NCBI RefSeq assembly: GCF_905475395.1
Contig: NC_058341.1
Coordinates: forward strand, 30,643,501 to 30,707,500
From: Chrysoperla carnea
Lineage: Eukaryota; Arthropoda; Insecta; Neuroptera; Chrysopidae
Length of the DNA: 64,000 nucleotides
Reading direction: 5' to 3'
Shown: in pieces, positions 41,601 through 56,900 of the stretch
Numbering within the stretch: position 1 is the stretch's first letter
Layout: each line of letters begins with the position of its first letter
Position numbers and translations under genes: made by a program
The notes under the pieces: model-generated
Told to the model about the DNA's origin: nothing
What the model saw: only the letters and a program-made list of their open reading frames with translations
Databases searched by the model: none

Positions 41601-44195
41601 TTATTTGTTTTAAAGTTTATAATATTATATACTTAAATAAATATAAAAATTATAATTAACACCAGTCAAACAGTCATTATTTTGAAAACAGGAAACATGA
41701 GTGACTGAATGAATGGGGTAGTGTCTTCATGAAATAATAAATATTCAAATAAGGTGTAGAAATATATAGGTATGTATAGCATACTAGATCAAAGCATACA
41801 TTGCTGTAAACAAGGCTCTTTCCGCAATGAAAATTTATTCCAAAATGCAGAAAATTATCGATAAAATAAGTTTTATTATACAGGTGATTTTCTCAAAAGT
41901 TTTCAGGTTATTTTTGTTAAAGTGGCCAAACTGCTAAACCGCAGAAATGTAAAAATATTAGTTTTATTTCGAATTAATTTTGGTAAATTTTAAGTTTAAA
42001 ATGTGAACCAGAATTAAACATGGAATTAAACGGACAATATAAATCGATGTTTTCCAAAAATAACTTCCATATTCTTAAAACTTTTACCAGTTAATAATTA
42101 TTATCTAAATTTTCTAAATTTTTCAATTTTATATTAAAATTTGCATAGTTTATACTATACTTTATTGTTGGTGGCACATGAAGGTCCTTCAATCGTCAAA
42201 AATAAAAATGGTTAATACATATAACTGGTAATAAAACATTCTAAAAGGGCTCAACTTTACAGTGCGCTATGGTCTTCTTAGAATGAAAAAGGTGGAAAAG
42301 GTTTTTGGTGGAAAATGTGCGCCGTAACCAGAACTTTTATGAAAACATTTATATTATTTTTTAATTCGATGGGGACATTAATATTTAGGTACTCAATTTT
42401 ACAATATATGTTTAAAATTTTGAGAAAATTTAAAAAAAAATAAAAAAAGCTGTATAAATATTTTTCAGTGCAATATGCAAAGTCATTACAAATGATAATC
42501 AAGACTTACATTTTCAAAACTAGGCAAACCAGTTTGTACAAATGACTAAACGAATGTTTGTCATTGCAGATTTCCTTTGGCCAGATGGCTGTACATAATA
42601 GAAGTTCGAAAATATGTTAATAATCAACAAAAGAATATTATGAAAAAAGTGATTTTTGTAATGGTACAGTTATACCTGGTGATCTGAAGCTTACGGCTGT
42701 CTTTTCATGGTGGGTTTAAGAAAAGAGTTTAAGTAATGGGTAGGAAAATTCTAGAAAATGCAAGCTGCACGGTAGTAATGGATTGTCATAATTGTGGTAA
42801 ACGATCAAAACGTTTTAACTCCGTATAGGTAATAATGATCTTTATATTTTAAGACGACTCAAGCTTAAAAACTTTCCCTACAAGATCTCTCAAATTTGCA
42901 ATAATAGCAGGACTTCACAAATAGTAGATAACGTTAAAAAATGACTATTTCTACATACATTATAGACGAAAAAGAGTCCTTTTCTAGATACAGGGTCTTG
43001 TAATTTTATAAAAAAAAAGAATATTATTGAGAATTTTGCCAAAATAGCTGCTTAGAAAATTGGTAATTCGATATAATCTTATTGCATTTGCAATAAAGTC
43101 AGTGGTGCTAGAAAATGTTTATTTCGAAACGCTGATTTTTATTATTCGTACCACAATGCCTGAAATCATGAAGGATCCTTAGGTCATACTGTCAAATTTT
43201 CTAATTTTTCTACACAGATTTTATTCATAGAATATACCTTTTTTGCAAATTTCATAAGCTGTATATAAAAAAGGACCCTTTCCCGACTATAAGTGTATCA
43301 AGAAATTGTAATTATTTACTGTTTGAATAAATCCACCTATTATAAGTTTATAGATTTTTAGCTATATTTCTTGTGATTCAAATTGGTCTCCTAGTCAAGA
43401 AATTGAACTTTATGGTTATTTATAGTGTATTAACCGAATAACCTTAATATATAAATTAGATAGAAATAAAAACACATAAAATATCATCAACAACACTTTA
43501 TTTATATTCAAACAACAACAAGAACAAAAACATTAACAATAAAATAATCGTACATAAAAAATATCAAAATTGAAAAAAAAAATGTAGGTAAATATAATAT
43601 ACATAGAATATAAGATACAGATCTGTCATGAAAGCTAATTTTGAGTATAAAATGGACATAACATACACTAAAATAAAGGTGTTATTCTCAAAACTATTGT
43701 CACAACAATTGGTTGTTACAATTGTAAACAACATTGGAAACAACATGTCGTAAATTTGCAACATTTTTCTTGTGTATTTTTTTTGTAGTTTTGTATTTTT
43801 TTTTATTTTTGCTTTTTGAATTTGTGCTGTTTATATATTATTTTAGTATATCAGAACAATATATATGTAAATTTTTAACAGGCACATACACACACACACA
43901 CACATGCTTAAAGTTTTACATATGTTTGTTTTTTTTTCATGTGTTTTTATAAGAAACATTGACATCTTCTTATAAATACGAAATTAATTCATATTATATT
44001 ATTTTATAATATAATCGTGAGGTGGGTAGTAGAGTAGAATAGAGTGTTGTACCTTGAATATAATATATCTTGGATACCTTGTTTATAAGAGTTTACCACA
44101 GGGTAAGCAATCGAAAAAATGGTTTACCATGTTGTTTTGTTATTTCACTTAATATGACAAATTATATCATGTAGAACATAAAAAATAGATTAAAC
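38646..44195. other. Intergenic DNA, no supported gene
   Basis: A/T-rich with only weak open frames (42278-42502, 43564-43952), low-complexity and unlike any family I know. A short (AC)n run lies near 43885-43906. Confidence 0.5.
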
Positions 44196-44490
44196 AAGTG
44201 AAAACAAACAATTGACTGAGTTAATTATTGAAATATCATATATAAAGTGTTGATTACGAATTCAATTGTTTTTTTTTACGTCATGTATGTGAAGAAAGAT
44301 AAACAAACACACACATACATAATATATGTTACACATTTGCTACCCATTTATGAACACGACCTCACTTTTTATGTCCTGAGAACGGTATAAAAATTTCAGC
44401 TTGATATCCCTCTTCGTTATTGAGGTATCCTGTTTACAGAAAGATAGACAGTCAGACAGACAACCGAAAATGGGCTAATTAGGCATAAAA
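44196..44490 (+). repeat. Dispersed repeat, family A (3'-truncated)
   Basis: It begins 'acaagtgaaaacaaacaatt', continues 'gactgagttaattattgaaa', 'cgacctcactttttatgtcc', 'atttcagcttgatatccctc', and stops in 'gacagacaaccgaaaatggg'. The 3' third with the 'acatggtata' end is missing. Confidence 0.65.
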
Positions 44491-47400
44491 ACATTACATA
44501 TTATGGGTAAAAACACGTAACGTTAGCACATTGGAATGCTACGAAACTTGAACCAAATGCTATTGGATAACTATAAAACTATAGACCAATCGAATTTAAG
44601 AGAAACATGACAATGCGTGTTTGTTTGTTTGTTTATTAACACTCTCCATATTCTGAGTCAATTGATGTTGTTACTAAATGCTCAAAGGAGCTTTAATGTT
44701 TCAATCAATTCCCCAAATTGAATATTTCCTCTTTTCCAAAATAACAAGAAGGCGTGTAGAGCCATTCACTAATGCATACATTTGCAACAGCATTCCACTT
44801 TAAATAAAATAATAATAATAAAAATATTGATAATTTTTATATTTGAAAGATCGATATTTATCAATAAAATCTGTGTAACAGCGGTCAATCGGAATCAACA
44901 TCTGCAACGAAAAATAACTGCCAATCAGTTCTTATATTCAAAATAAAGAGACAAATTAATCGTATATTTATCTTCTGTTATAAATACACTTCAACTTCAA
45001 GTTTTGTTTGAGACTTCATTGGTATATTATCATATAAGTACAGGTACCTACCATATAAAAGATATGAAAAGTCAACTAACTTTTTAAACTTCTACCATGT
45101 ATGCTGAGCCGTCATATTACATTTTATAATTCTTAAATAAAAAATCTTGACCATACCATTTTTTTAATGAACTACAAGACTGTGGCGGATCATTAGAAAC
45201 ATGTTCTATCTTTGCCGAAACTAATGTATAAAACACTTATAATAGTAATATTATTTATCCACATAAAACAATTTTACATCGTAATGAATACATCACAGAG
45301 AAAGAAGATAAAAAAATTAAGTGTGCGGACATGCTCAGCTTCAAAAATATTTTTTTGAAACAAGAAACGTTCCTCCATTTGTTTAATTGTTTATAGGAAA
45401 AACCATGAAAAACCACAAATGGAACATAGTACAAAATAATTACATCTATATTAAATATATTAACAAAAAATTTGTATTCCAGTGATAAAAGATCTACACG
45501 GAAAGTGTTAATAAATAATTATTATAGTCAAAGTTAGTTTGTTTGTAAATTAATAATTCTATATAAATATTTTAGAACGGTAACGTCTAGAATTCTAAGA
45601 TATAATATTAGCTAAGACTATTTCGTGAATAAGTATTGTAACCAGTAGCTTCGTTTGGCAGTGTGATGTAATTAATATAGTCTCTTAAAAGTAAGTGCAA
45701 AAAATTATATCCATGATATTAAACCAAATTTATGCAATCGAGTAATCGAAAAACTATATGTGTTATATGCGAAGTTGCTGGTCATATTTCGGTGGTATCA
45801 TATATCACACAAATTTTCATAGAATACATTTTTGACTAAAGAAAATTTCCATGCTATCTTATACACAAGTTTAAAAGTTTAATTTAAGTTTCAAGTTCTA
45901 CCACACTAAATAAAAAATCCTTCTATTAAAATCATGGTAGAATCGATATCAAAGAATCGCAATTTGGTATATTATTCATTGTTTTAATATAAAGGCTTAT
46001 TTTTTTTTCTCTGATAATTGCTAATTTGTATATTTTGGTTATTATGCCATAACCATGGTTTTTCACTAAACGAGCAAACAAAAACAAAACTGCAACTAAA
46101 ACAAAACTAAAACTGTAATAGCCATTAGCTAATACATTGCAAGTCTCTAAAAAGTTATTAAATTTGTAAAAAGTTGAAGACTTTGATTTGAAAAGAACTA
46201 AAGGTCTTTGAATATAGGAATACGAGGCGATAAGCGACGTGATTAGACTATTCAAGAAATATGAAGCTAAACAGAACAAAATTTACTTATACAGATTCGC
46301 CACTGAATCTTTTGAATCATTTTGTAATGCATAATGTATATAAAAATCTAAAAATAGAAGAAAAGAAATATTTCGTTTTATTAACTCTGAAAAATAATTC
46401 TAAAGATATGAAGGATAAAAATGATGCACATCAACTTCTTTGCGTATATTTGTAGTTTGTAATCAAATGATCTTGATTGTACGGCTTCTGAGCACAACCA
46501 AAGAAAATATTCCGCAAACACAACAGCAACTTTGAATGACATGATAAAAATATACGACAGAGAAATAAAATTTTTAGTATTATTACGTCTTATTTTCGAA
46601 TAGTAATCGCTGTGTGCTTATGAAGAGTATATTGAAATTAAAATCATATAAAGAAATAAAAATATTAAAAAAACAATTTGACAGAGTATAACAAGTTTTT
46701 TTCCTAATTCATTACTGGGATCTATTTTATTAGTGCACTTATAGCTATATATTTCGTCGGGCCTCTGTAGATTAAAAAAGAAGAAAAAAATATTTTAGCA
46801 AATAAAAATTGGTAAAAAAAAACGCAATTTTGCTCAAATATTTTTCCCCATTCTCGTATTTGCATATTAACGAAAACCATAGAATTTAGAACCTGTACAA
46901 TTTCTTCGAACTATACCAGACATATCAAGTAAATAACAGCTATATAAGCATGAAGTTTTTAAAATTTCGATTTTCTTATTTTGAAACAAAAACTTTGATC
47001 TCACATTCATTATAAATCTTATTTACAGTTAACAACCTAACACTAGCATGTTTTATTTTAAATTTTTTTGCTAAAATTGTTCCAATCTAGTTTGTTATGG
47101 ACTATAAAAATTAATTGCTATTAATAACAATTTATTTTATACTTAAAAAATTACATTCAAGTATAGATTAATTGAAAAACCTTTATAATAATACAATACA
47201 CACACATTAGACGACACTGCCATTTTTGGGATTGTGAAAATATTGTTGCCGGGTGAAGTAATTTCACAAAATTGTCCTTGAAAATTACTTTTGATTCTTC
47301 TGAGAGACTTTGTTTGACCGTGCATTTTCTTATGAGTTCACGATTTCTAAATATATCTAAAAAAGTTTCAAAATAATTAAGTTAAGTTAGCATAGTGCTT

Positions 47401-47541
47401 GAATTTCAAAACGTAACATCCCACGAGTATGGAAAAATTTGTACTAAAATCATTCTTCTTTGGTCGACGAGTTTATCATTTTAAAGATATTTAAGGTAAA
47501 CGCCACGCAATAGCTACACATTGGTAAGTCGATTAAAAATA
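44491..47541. other. Non-coding DNA between repeats and the ABCA gene 3' end
   Basis: No gene seen. Overlapping opposite-strand frames at 45932-46455 lack family patterns. A minus-strand AATAAA near 47.13 kb lies about 410 bp beyond the ABCA stop and is a possible poly(A) signal. Confidence 0.45.
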
Positions 47542-47915
47542 TCACCTCGCAAACAAATGTTTATTGTGCCATGTAATATCCCTGTTTGCCCTGCCTATGT
47601 GTGTTGTATGACGTGAGATGTTTTTCATATTGACTCCTCTTCCATGTGTGAGGTATTCGTAAGTGCCTGTATAGAGAATAAATTGTGTATTTACCTCTTC
47701 TAATGAAATTTCTGACACTGAAAAATTTCTTAAATGAAGAATTTTTTTATGTGTTCGAAAATATTTGTGAATTATATTCCATTGTAAACCATCTCCTCGA
47801 ACTCTATATTTCATATAGCGACGGGATTCACGTGATAATAATTTCATACTAAAATTCGGTTCGAAAAAACTTTTCATCACGGTAGTTCTTATAGTTTCCA
47901 ATAGGTTATCTATGT
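47542..47915 (-). CDS. ABCA-like transporter exon 19 (C-terminus)
   Basis: It encodes residues ~1328-1451. The ABCA C-terminal signature is present as FSVSEISLEEVNTQFI, comparable to the usual 'YSVSQTTLEEVFLNF'. I place the acceptor at 'tttttatgaag' (AG at 47917-47916) because it alone gives the two bases needed to complete the split codon; the open frame continues ~28 bp upstream of it. The tail after the signature (THGRGVNMKNISRHTTHIGR) is not recognisable. The 317 bp intron before it holds nothing I recognise. Confidence 0.75.
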
Positions 47916-50900
47916 CTTCATAAAAAACGTAATCATTTATCAATCTTATTCAAATTCATCAATATATATTAAAATTTCATCCCGTTGACCCACCACCTTG
48001 GGCGTGGGGAGGGGGCTTTTTAACAATTATTCTGACTCTGGACTCGGGGCGGACACAAATACAACAATCAAAACCGTTCTCGTGTTATAAGTGTTTCAAC
48101 TAACCCGATTTACCTTTATAAATTAAACCCTTGAAAGTCAGAAATTGAACTGTTGATTGAAAACTATGTGTTGAGATTTTGTGTTTTTAAAATTTATTCT
48201 GAAAAAAATGTAACGTATATCAACAGCCATACCCACGACGTATCTTTCGATGGTCAAATACACAATAAATGTTCCACTGTATTTACGTTTTAACTTTCGA
48301 ATTGAGCCAATAAATGCCATCGATCCATGTTTCAATATGCCAACATTTGTGCATAACATCTCACAATCTCTCATATTTTCCGTTGTCACGATTAAAGTTT
48401 TACCTATGCAGATCATTAAAAAATATTGAGTATCGACCAGTTCTAATGTTGAAAATATACTCTTATATTCGTTTTGAAGCCTTATATGAGGATTTATGTA
48501 AACTATGGGGTAGGTTTACACTCTACCTCGTAACCGGGAGTTTATAAACTGCTTTATCAGCTTCCACTTAAGACTAGCATATAAACAAAGCCTTGGCATC
48601 TACATAAACCAAAGAAAATTACAATTTATGTAGTGCCCTCATATTAATTTCAAAAAAAGTTAAAATTTATTTTTAGTTCAATTTAGTCGGAAATCCTTCT
48701 ATAATTATCCTACAGTATATAACAGCCTGTAATAACCTTTACGCCGTAATGAATTCAGGACATGCCATATGTGCCGTCGTGCAACAACTCCAACACCAGT
48801 TGTAGGTTCATCTAGAATTATAACCTGAGGATCACCGAGTATTGCAATCGCGATACTAACTTTACGTTTGTTTCCGGAGTTTAAAGTGTGTATTCGCTTA
48901 AATAATTCATTTTTTAAATCCAATTGTTGTGAAATTATCTCTATTATCTGAAAAAATTGTTATATTTAAAGTTCCATGAACAGAAATATAAGAATAACTA
49001 AACTTGGAAAATTTACGATAATAAAGTTACGCCCCCTGGTCAATAAATACTTACTTCTTTGTAATATTTTCTATGCCCTCGAATTAAACAAAAAAATTTC
49101 AAAATACTATAAACCGTAAAAAGATTATACAAAGCGTCAAGTTGTGGACAATACCCAATTTTACTATGTATTTTGTTTATTTGTGTTTTCACATTGTATC
49201 CACAAACCCAAGCATTTCCGTTAATCAGCATTAGCTCACCAACCAATATTTTAAATGCTGTGGATTTTCCTTCACCATTACGACCAATAAGTCCAAAACA
49301 TTCACCTTCCTAATTAATGAAGTGAATATTTATGCAACAAATTAAATTTGATTTAAATACAGACTTACACGTATTGAAAAGAAAAGATGATTTAAAACTT
49401 GAAGTTTTCCGTGGCGAAAAGTTTTTGATACATCACGAACAAACACAGGATGAGTCCATATTTGAGGTCTACTGCAGTTTAAATTCTATTAAGAAAATTC
49501 GTTCAAGTTTTACATGAGATTGAAAAAAAATTTACATCGCTTTGTCAAATACCCAAATATTATAATGTTGCACATTTTTATTTACTGTGTAATGTGTTGG
49601 ATGGACAAAGGTTTTTATTGGTTCTACAAATAATCCGAATCTACTGAAACGATTTAATCGGCCATGTAATTCTTCAATTGTATAAAATAACATCCAAAAA
49701 ATAACTCCTTCAATAAACAACATTGCAGTTGAAATATATATATCTGTATCCCAAGTTCGTTCTGGTGGATATTTTGACATTTCTAAAATTTGAATAACAT
49801 TATAGAAAAACTGAGTACTACAAAAAGATAATTTCATAATAGCCAGTGTGAGATGGGAGAGCAAAAATTCAGCATACTATTAAAGGCACTCGAAGTAAAC
49901 TTGCGGCTCTAATCTGCAATTACATTAGCAATTTCTACTGATGTAAATGAAAATATAATACCCGTTATATAAGATTATATATAAGTAATCACCGACAACC
50001 ATAATTACTAGGTCATTCCATTTCACAAAAGTTTGAACCTGGTATACAAAATGTTACCATGATAGAATCTGGTAGTGAAAAAAAAGTAACAGTAAAAACT
50101 GCAAAAAATTATCATTTCTCAAGGAAGTGAATTTCAAACTAGTATAAAAATATTTTACGAAATCTGCCTAAGCTCGTCTGATAGCGAGGATATAAGCGAT
50201 ACAAGAGACTGCTTAACGAGTCAATTTGTGAAAATCTAGGTAATATTTCGGAATTTTCCAAGTCCTAAAAAACTTGAAGCTTCATTTACCTTTGGTCGCG
50301 AACATTCAAGGATGGAAAATAAGTAGTGTGTAATCAACTGTTATTTCGCATCATATTAATAATATAAAAACAATTATTTTAGTTACCTTTACAGTTTAAA
50401 AATATCGAAGCATCATTATATTCCGCCGAGGTGTTGTTATTCTTCGAAATGACGTAACATAATTCATAAATTTCATACTGCTTATTTAATTGATAAAACA
50501 TGTTCATGAATGCATATGGTGGTAGAATAATTAACATGTAATGCACAACTAATATTAGATTATAATTTACAATTTTCAAAGTGCGTTCATAAACATATAC
50601 ATGGAATAATCCTAAAAATTGTTTATACAGTCAAATCTGGGTAAGTGAGCAATGGATAAGTGAGAAAACTCTATAAGTGAGAGTAATATCCAAGATGATA
50701 AACGAGAATGACATTGTGAACCTTGAACAGGTTTGGTTGTATTTATTAATAGTTTTCTGCTAAAAACACACGATTTGGTCTCCTAGGGATCACCGGTAAA
50801 CAGATTAGTCAACAGATCTCGTTTCCCACTTGTTGCCTGTTCAACTCCCATCAGAACGTGAAGTCTACATACAAAGAAAGATATAATGCTTCCCTTTGCG

Positions 50901-53900
50901 TGTATAAAATAACACAAACAAGTTTATTTTGCAAATTCCGAAATGTATATAACAGAATGAATTAATTTGCCGCAATAATCATTAGCCCATAAGTAGCGTA
51001 TTTTATCCAGCATATCATTTATACATGTTACGTTGCTGGAAATAAATTTTCTCTAATGATGCCTGATGTAAATAGTGCTGACTAAAAAATATGCTCGACA
51101 CGATTTTTAAAATAAATACGAAATGTTAAGTTTTCTGCACACAAAAAATTAATGGACCTAAAATAATTAAGTTTCTTCAAAAGATTCAGAAATTAAGAAA
51201 TTACCGATTATTAAGAACATTAGTATAATTATAGTTGTGAAAGTATTTGTTGATTGAAATTGTAACAAGAGCACATAGAAAAACGATAACAAAGCAAATG
51301 AGTAAACCAAAAAAATCATCATAAATATACCTGAAACAAGAAACATTAAAATATATCTGAAATAGGAAGATTAAAAGTAGAAAGAATTTAATAGATTCAG
51401 GAGGAATTCTTAATTTAAAACAGGGAATTTTGATTTCAACATTCAATTCAAAATGAGGTATACCTGCAGGTAAATGTTTTTTGGCTTTGTTGGTGTCTTT
51501 CAGATATTTAACAGTTAAAAACAGTAACATACCAATGTCTTTTGGATCCATAAATAAATCCGGAAAAATGAGTGTTACCAACCACATAATCGATAAACTA
51601 AAAAGAATTATCAATAAATCTTTGCCTAATGCTGACGACCACATAATTATAAACTTAACACCAGACACATATTGCAAAAACTTAAAGCCACATGTTTTCT
51701 CTTGTATATAAAAGTCCATAAGGAAACACATTGATAAAGGGTATATAACATTTAAATATATTGAAAAATTGACGTCTTTCTGTTTTTCAACTGTATCAAA
51801 TCTAACCTCTAGACTTTCTAAAACTGACTGCAAAGAAAAATATTACGCGTTATTACTTATGTATCGTTGTAAGCAGAGATTAGATATCGAATTTTAAGTG
51901 TTCTTACCTTTCGACGCCAGAGTCCAAATCGAACAATAGTAAATAAACACAAATTGAATATTATTCGAAAAAATGTATATTTAAAAACTAAAAATAGTTT
52001 ATATACAATTGCTCGATATTGTGTACAAACAGTGCTAACGTTTGAAATAATTGCTAAAAATAAAATAAAAATTTTAAAGTGGTCGTGCTTAAATAAAAAA
52101 TAACATCATTATCTTACGTAAATTCCAATTAATACCATCATATCCATTTTCTATAATGTTGCTATTTTCGCGAAGCAAACTAAATTATAACAAAATAAGT
52201 TTAACATGAAATTAAATATTTGAAAGCTACAACCGCAAAGAGTTAACGACCAGACCCTGTTTTTCATAATCTATATCAATGTATTTTCATCAGTTAGATG
52301 TAGCCATTGAGTGACTCCAATAAAGCTACTCAAGTAAGTATAATGTAAAACTTTGGCCAAGTTCAACGTTGAAGTAAAAAGTCTGCCATTTGTATATTAT
52401 AATACTCTCGACGAGAAGCCAGGACTCTGATATGTGAAGGACATTAGGGTATTGCACCAAATTCATATTTGGGTGACCGAAAAATTGTACAGAAAGAGAG
52501 AGAGAAATAGAGTGTGAAACTCTTGCAAATTGACTATCACATTATTTTTTAAACAACCTGCCAATTAGCCTTATTATTACAAGTAAAGTTGGTTCTTTCC
52601 AGAAATTACTTTTCGAACATTCAGAAAATTTTATTGTTTAGATAGTCATTTTTTTACCTCATTATAATATCTTCCAATGACCACATCGCAATTTTGCAAT
52701 TGATTATATCAAATTTCGAAGCATTATTTTCCATCAACTCCAGAATATAATCATTGTACTCCGTTTTATGATTTCGCAGGGTATATTTAACAACATATTT
52801 ATTTTCTGAAAAAAGTTCCTCATCTTGGGGGAATATTTCTTTTAGAAAGTTTTTTAAACTAATTTGATCATAGTTTCCAGATTGTGTAACTACCAAATGG
52901 TTTCCAATACCAAAACGCTTTTTTATAAAATCTGTTGTGCCGTGACAGCGGATTGTACCTTTTAAAAAATATATCAAATATAATTCTTAAAGCATATGTG
53001 CTCATAGAATCTATTAGCAGCTCTCTCGGTGGCAACAAAAGCTACCAAATTATTTTATGTCAATATGATAAAATGATAAAGATGAGAAAAAAAAGAATTT
53101 ATAGCGATCTAATTTGATATCAGGGAGTAACTACGAAAATGACGGTTACTGAAAAATAGTAAACTCGCGGTTTGTCTTGGAACTAAATACTGTCCGAATA
53201 CAAACTTTCCATGTTTGGCACATTTAAAAAATGTATTATGATTGATTAAAAATACAACAATTTTAAAGAAGAAAAATTCAAAAGTCATTTTCGTTGTGAT
53301 TAGAGACCTAATCACACGGTCGCAAGCGGTAGATTTGGCCAATATGTTTGCATCCAGAATTTGTACTATAGAACAAATATCAATAGGTAGACTTAAATCA
53401 CATACCGTTATTCAGAATAGCAAGACGATCACTACAATATTCAGCTTCTTGCACAGATCTCGTGCATAAGATAATACACCTTTCTTTTTTCATATTTTTT
53501 AATGTTTTCCAAATGCTTCGACGTGCTGATGGATCAATTTCATATGTAGGATCGTCCAATATAACCACAGTTGTTTCACCGGTAAACGCTAGTGCTAAAT
53601 TTACACGTCGAACTACATCTTTTGATAATTCATTATAATAACGATTTGCTACATGAGCTACTTCGAAATCATTCAACAGCATTATGGAATCTCTCATCGC
53701 AAAATCTTTACGGAATCCTTAAACGAATAATTTATTAAAACTTGTCTTTTTTATTGTTACTTAATATTTTTCTTAAACGCATATGCAGGCATTTCGTATT
53801 AATCTGGTCAAATTAAATAAAAAAATTTATGAAGGTACAAAAATTCGCAACCGGCTGAAATTTGGTGGGATTGTTAATAGATTGTTAGACACTTGACAAG

Positions 53901-56900
53901 ACACCTATTGTTGACGAAGTGATTGAATACTTACCCCGCAAACAAGTAAACAATATCATGTGTTGCATTACAGTCAAATCATTGTAATTCCGTATATTGT
54001 TATACTGATGGCATACACCTATTTGTCGTCGAAAATATTCCATGTCTTTTTTACATCGTGTATCGGCAAATTTTAAGTAACAATTGCCACGCGAGGGTTT
54101 AATTACACCTGTTATCAACGATACTAGGGTTGTTTTACCAGAACCATTTTCACCCAATATTACAGCTATCTCATTTTTGTAAAATGTCAATGTTATGTTA
54201 TTAACTGCATCGACATATTTTTGAAAAGAGAAAAAAGGAAAGTATCTTTTTGAGACATCTACTAATTCAACTGTCGGATATAGATTAAACTCTTCACTTT
54301 CTATATCGTCAGGGAAAATGAGTCCTTTCTGTGACCCTAAAATGAAAATGATATCTATGTTTTTTATTACATTGTGAGCAGGAATATTTCATTAAGTGAT
54401 AAAGCCGAGCAGGAAGGTAAATAAACAGGATTATTTAAATGAATTTATTTTTACTTAATAATTACCACGAGGATTTTTATGAAATTTATCCTTTAATAAA
54501 CCAATGTATTCAATATCCACCAGAGTAATTGCATAAATAACTATATCCATTATAAGTAATGCAAGTCCCTTGGTATACCATATTTTATACTGAATGGATT
54601 CTGTGACAGACGAAACAGAGAATTTTATAAAGTTGAGTTAAGAGACATGTTTTTAAGTTTACCTTTCTTATTTCCTTCTGAAAAGTCAACCATATCTTTA
54701 AAACTTTCATTCCACAAGAAAGCAATAGATAAATATTGTAACGGTTTGATGTCAGTATGGGGAGCAATGCAATATTGAAGAAACAATAGCATTATTGCCA
54801 AAAGTTCACCAAAACGCACTATCAAAAGAATATTAATATTTCTTAATTGTTGAATAAATTAAGAATGGCGCTGATCAAATGGCCTCGGTTGAATATTAGG
54901 GGGTGAAACCGTATGGGTTTCAGCCCATCCCGCACTCTGTGGGCAGTAAACATAGCAGTATAGAGTTAAGCTTTGGAAAACAAATGCTCCATTATAAAAG
55001 TACTTTGTACGAAAATTAAATTGTTCCAATTTGAAAATAATGTAAATTTTTGAAATAAATTTAATTTACCATTTTCCCAAACAAGCCATATTGGTAAATT
55101 CATCCAAATTAGAATGGATATGGCTACAAACAATACATAAAATATTGTATTTAGAATATCCAATTGGGGCATACTAAATATCATCAAATATGTATACAAA
55201 GCTGTGAATGGTAACAATTGTACAAAGAATATTAACTCCCATGAGATTTTCATTACAAAATACGATACTCCAATTTCTTTTAATGAATCCTGGTAACAGA
55301 AAAAATAATTTGAATCTGACGTGTATCAGTAAAATAATGGTACGGCAATTAGCAATTAGCACCTAATGCAAGAAAAGTAAATCGAAAATAAACTTAATAT
55401 TTGTATCGGTTGTGCTATTTTTTTTAACGATGGTGAAAATGTTGTTTGGGCCTTTCTTTTTATGTACCAAAAGTCCTCTTAAAATAAAAAATAGTAGAAA
55501 TTTGAAATAAAAATTTAATGATGAACACTTTTTCTGTGCATAAAGGTTTGTTTAAATTTTACTTAAATAGGTACATGGGTAGAGTTACTATAAGATATAG
55601 TGTAGTAGTTACCCTCTAATAAAAGCCACCAGACCCGTCCTAATCCAGCAAATATGGGAAGCATTTATATTTTAGTGAAAGTTTTTGTTAAAGACAAACA
55701 ATTATTTTCATTGAGGGATTAATTAATAGAAGGGTCGCTTATTTCCCATTTAAAAAAATCGAGTGAAACTCTAAACTATTTGCTAATTTTAACGAAAAAG
55801 TAATGAGCAATATGTATTTATTAATTAAATTAAAATACCATCATTCGGGATTTTCTTTCTGAAGTGAAATAAGACATCATTGTTAATAAAATAGCGACCC
55901 ATGTTAGGAAAATTGAATTTGCGCACATCCTCCATCGAAACGTAATACTTTTATCTCGATCTTTGGATATTAATTTCGCTAACCATTTTGGTACATCTAA
56001 AAAAGCAACAGAGCATTTTACTTTTTGTAAAATAGAAATAAACAAATTATAGTCTCAAAATAGTTTGGTAATTCAGTCAGAACGGCTAACAAATCGGATA
56101 GTAAATGGTAGGAAAAGACAAATATTCCAATTGTCCCAATGTCAGATCTCGTTTACATGTATTCAAACAGGGTCTTTTCGAACAATTTTAATGTTTGTGT
56201 TAACTAAAAAAAAATTTACTCGTAGCATAAATGTTGATGCATTTACAGCAGTGCTGTCATTTTGTCAAAGGAATTGGAGAGGAAAGTTAACAATATTTCT
56301 TAACCAGCATTATGTATATACAATTTTGAATCCTAATAATGGATCCTAAAAATATATTTTAGGATCCATTCTAGACTAACGTACCTTCACAAATTACTTA
56401 GTTTTTTCACTTACTTCTTATTGAAAGATCATCTTTAAAATTATATTTTTCAACTATTTTTGTTAATCCTTTTTCTAGCGTTTCAGTAACAAATCTAGTA
56501 TTGAAATTTGTTACATTTGAATTACATCGTTTCGGTAAAAATTCAACAAATAAAACAACATCAACTGACGCACATGTATATTGTGATATATTGCCAGCTG
56601 ATGGAAATGGCGTGTGTCTCAGCTCTTTTCTTCGTATCGCACTTACTGCGTCACTCATTATTTTGGATGTTTGGCCACATTGTGGTGAATAATATAATGG
56701 AGATATAGATCTGAAAGATATGGATTGGATTTGTAGCAAAATATCACTTATGGTCCAAGAGCTCGCTGCAAAAAACCTGGCCTATCGAGTTACCGGATGA
56801 AGTATTTTTTAAATGATACTACTCACTGTAACTATTAAAAAAATCATTTAGTGCCAGGGCAAATATGGTGCATAACCTTGCTATATTTTTTCTAAGGTAC

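Noticed and set aside
45932..46455. 115-codon minus and 64-codon plus frames
   Set aside because: Membrane-like composition is expected from A/T-rich DNA; no motif and no splice context tie them to the ABCA gene.
51201..51833. Single 210-codon exon through TMD2 of the ABCA gene
   Set aside because: Reading straight through gives a non-conserved hydrophilic stretch and a phase clash with the next exon. Splicing out 51331-51463 restores the ABCA pattern and all downstream phases.
54190..54260. Apparent frameshift just before Walker A of NBD1
   Set aside because: Recounting the homopolymers on the minus strand shows a continuous frame (FPFFSFQKYVDAVNNITL).
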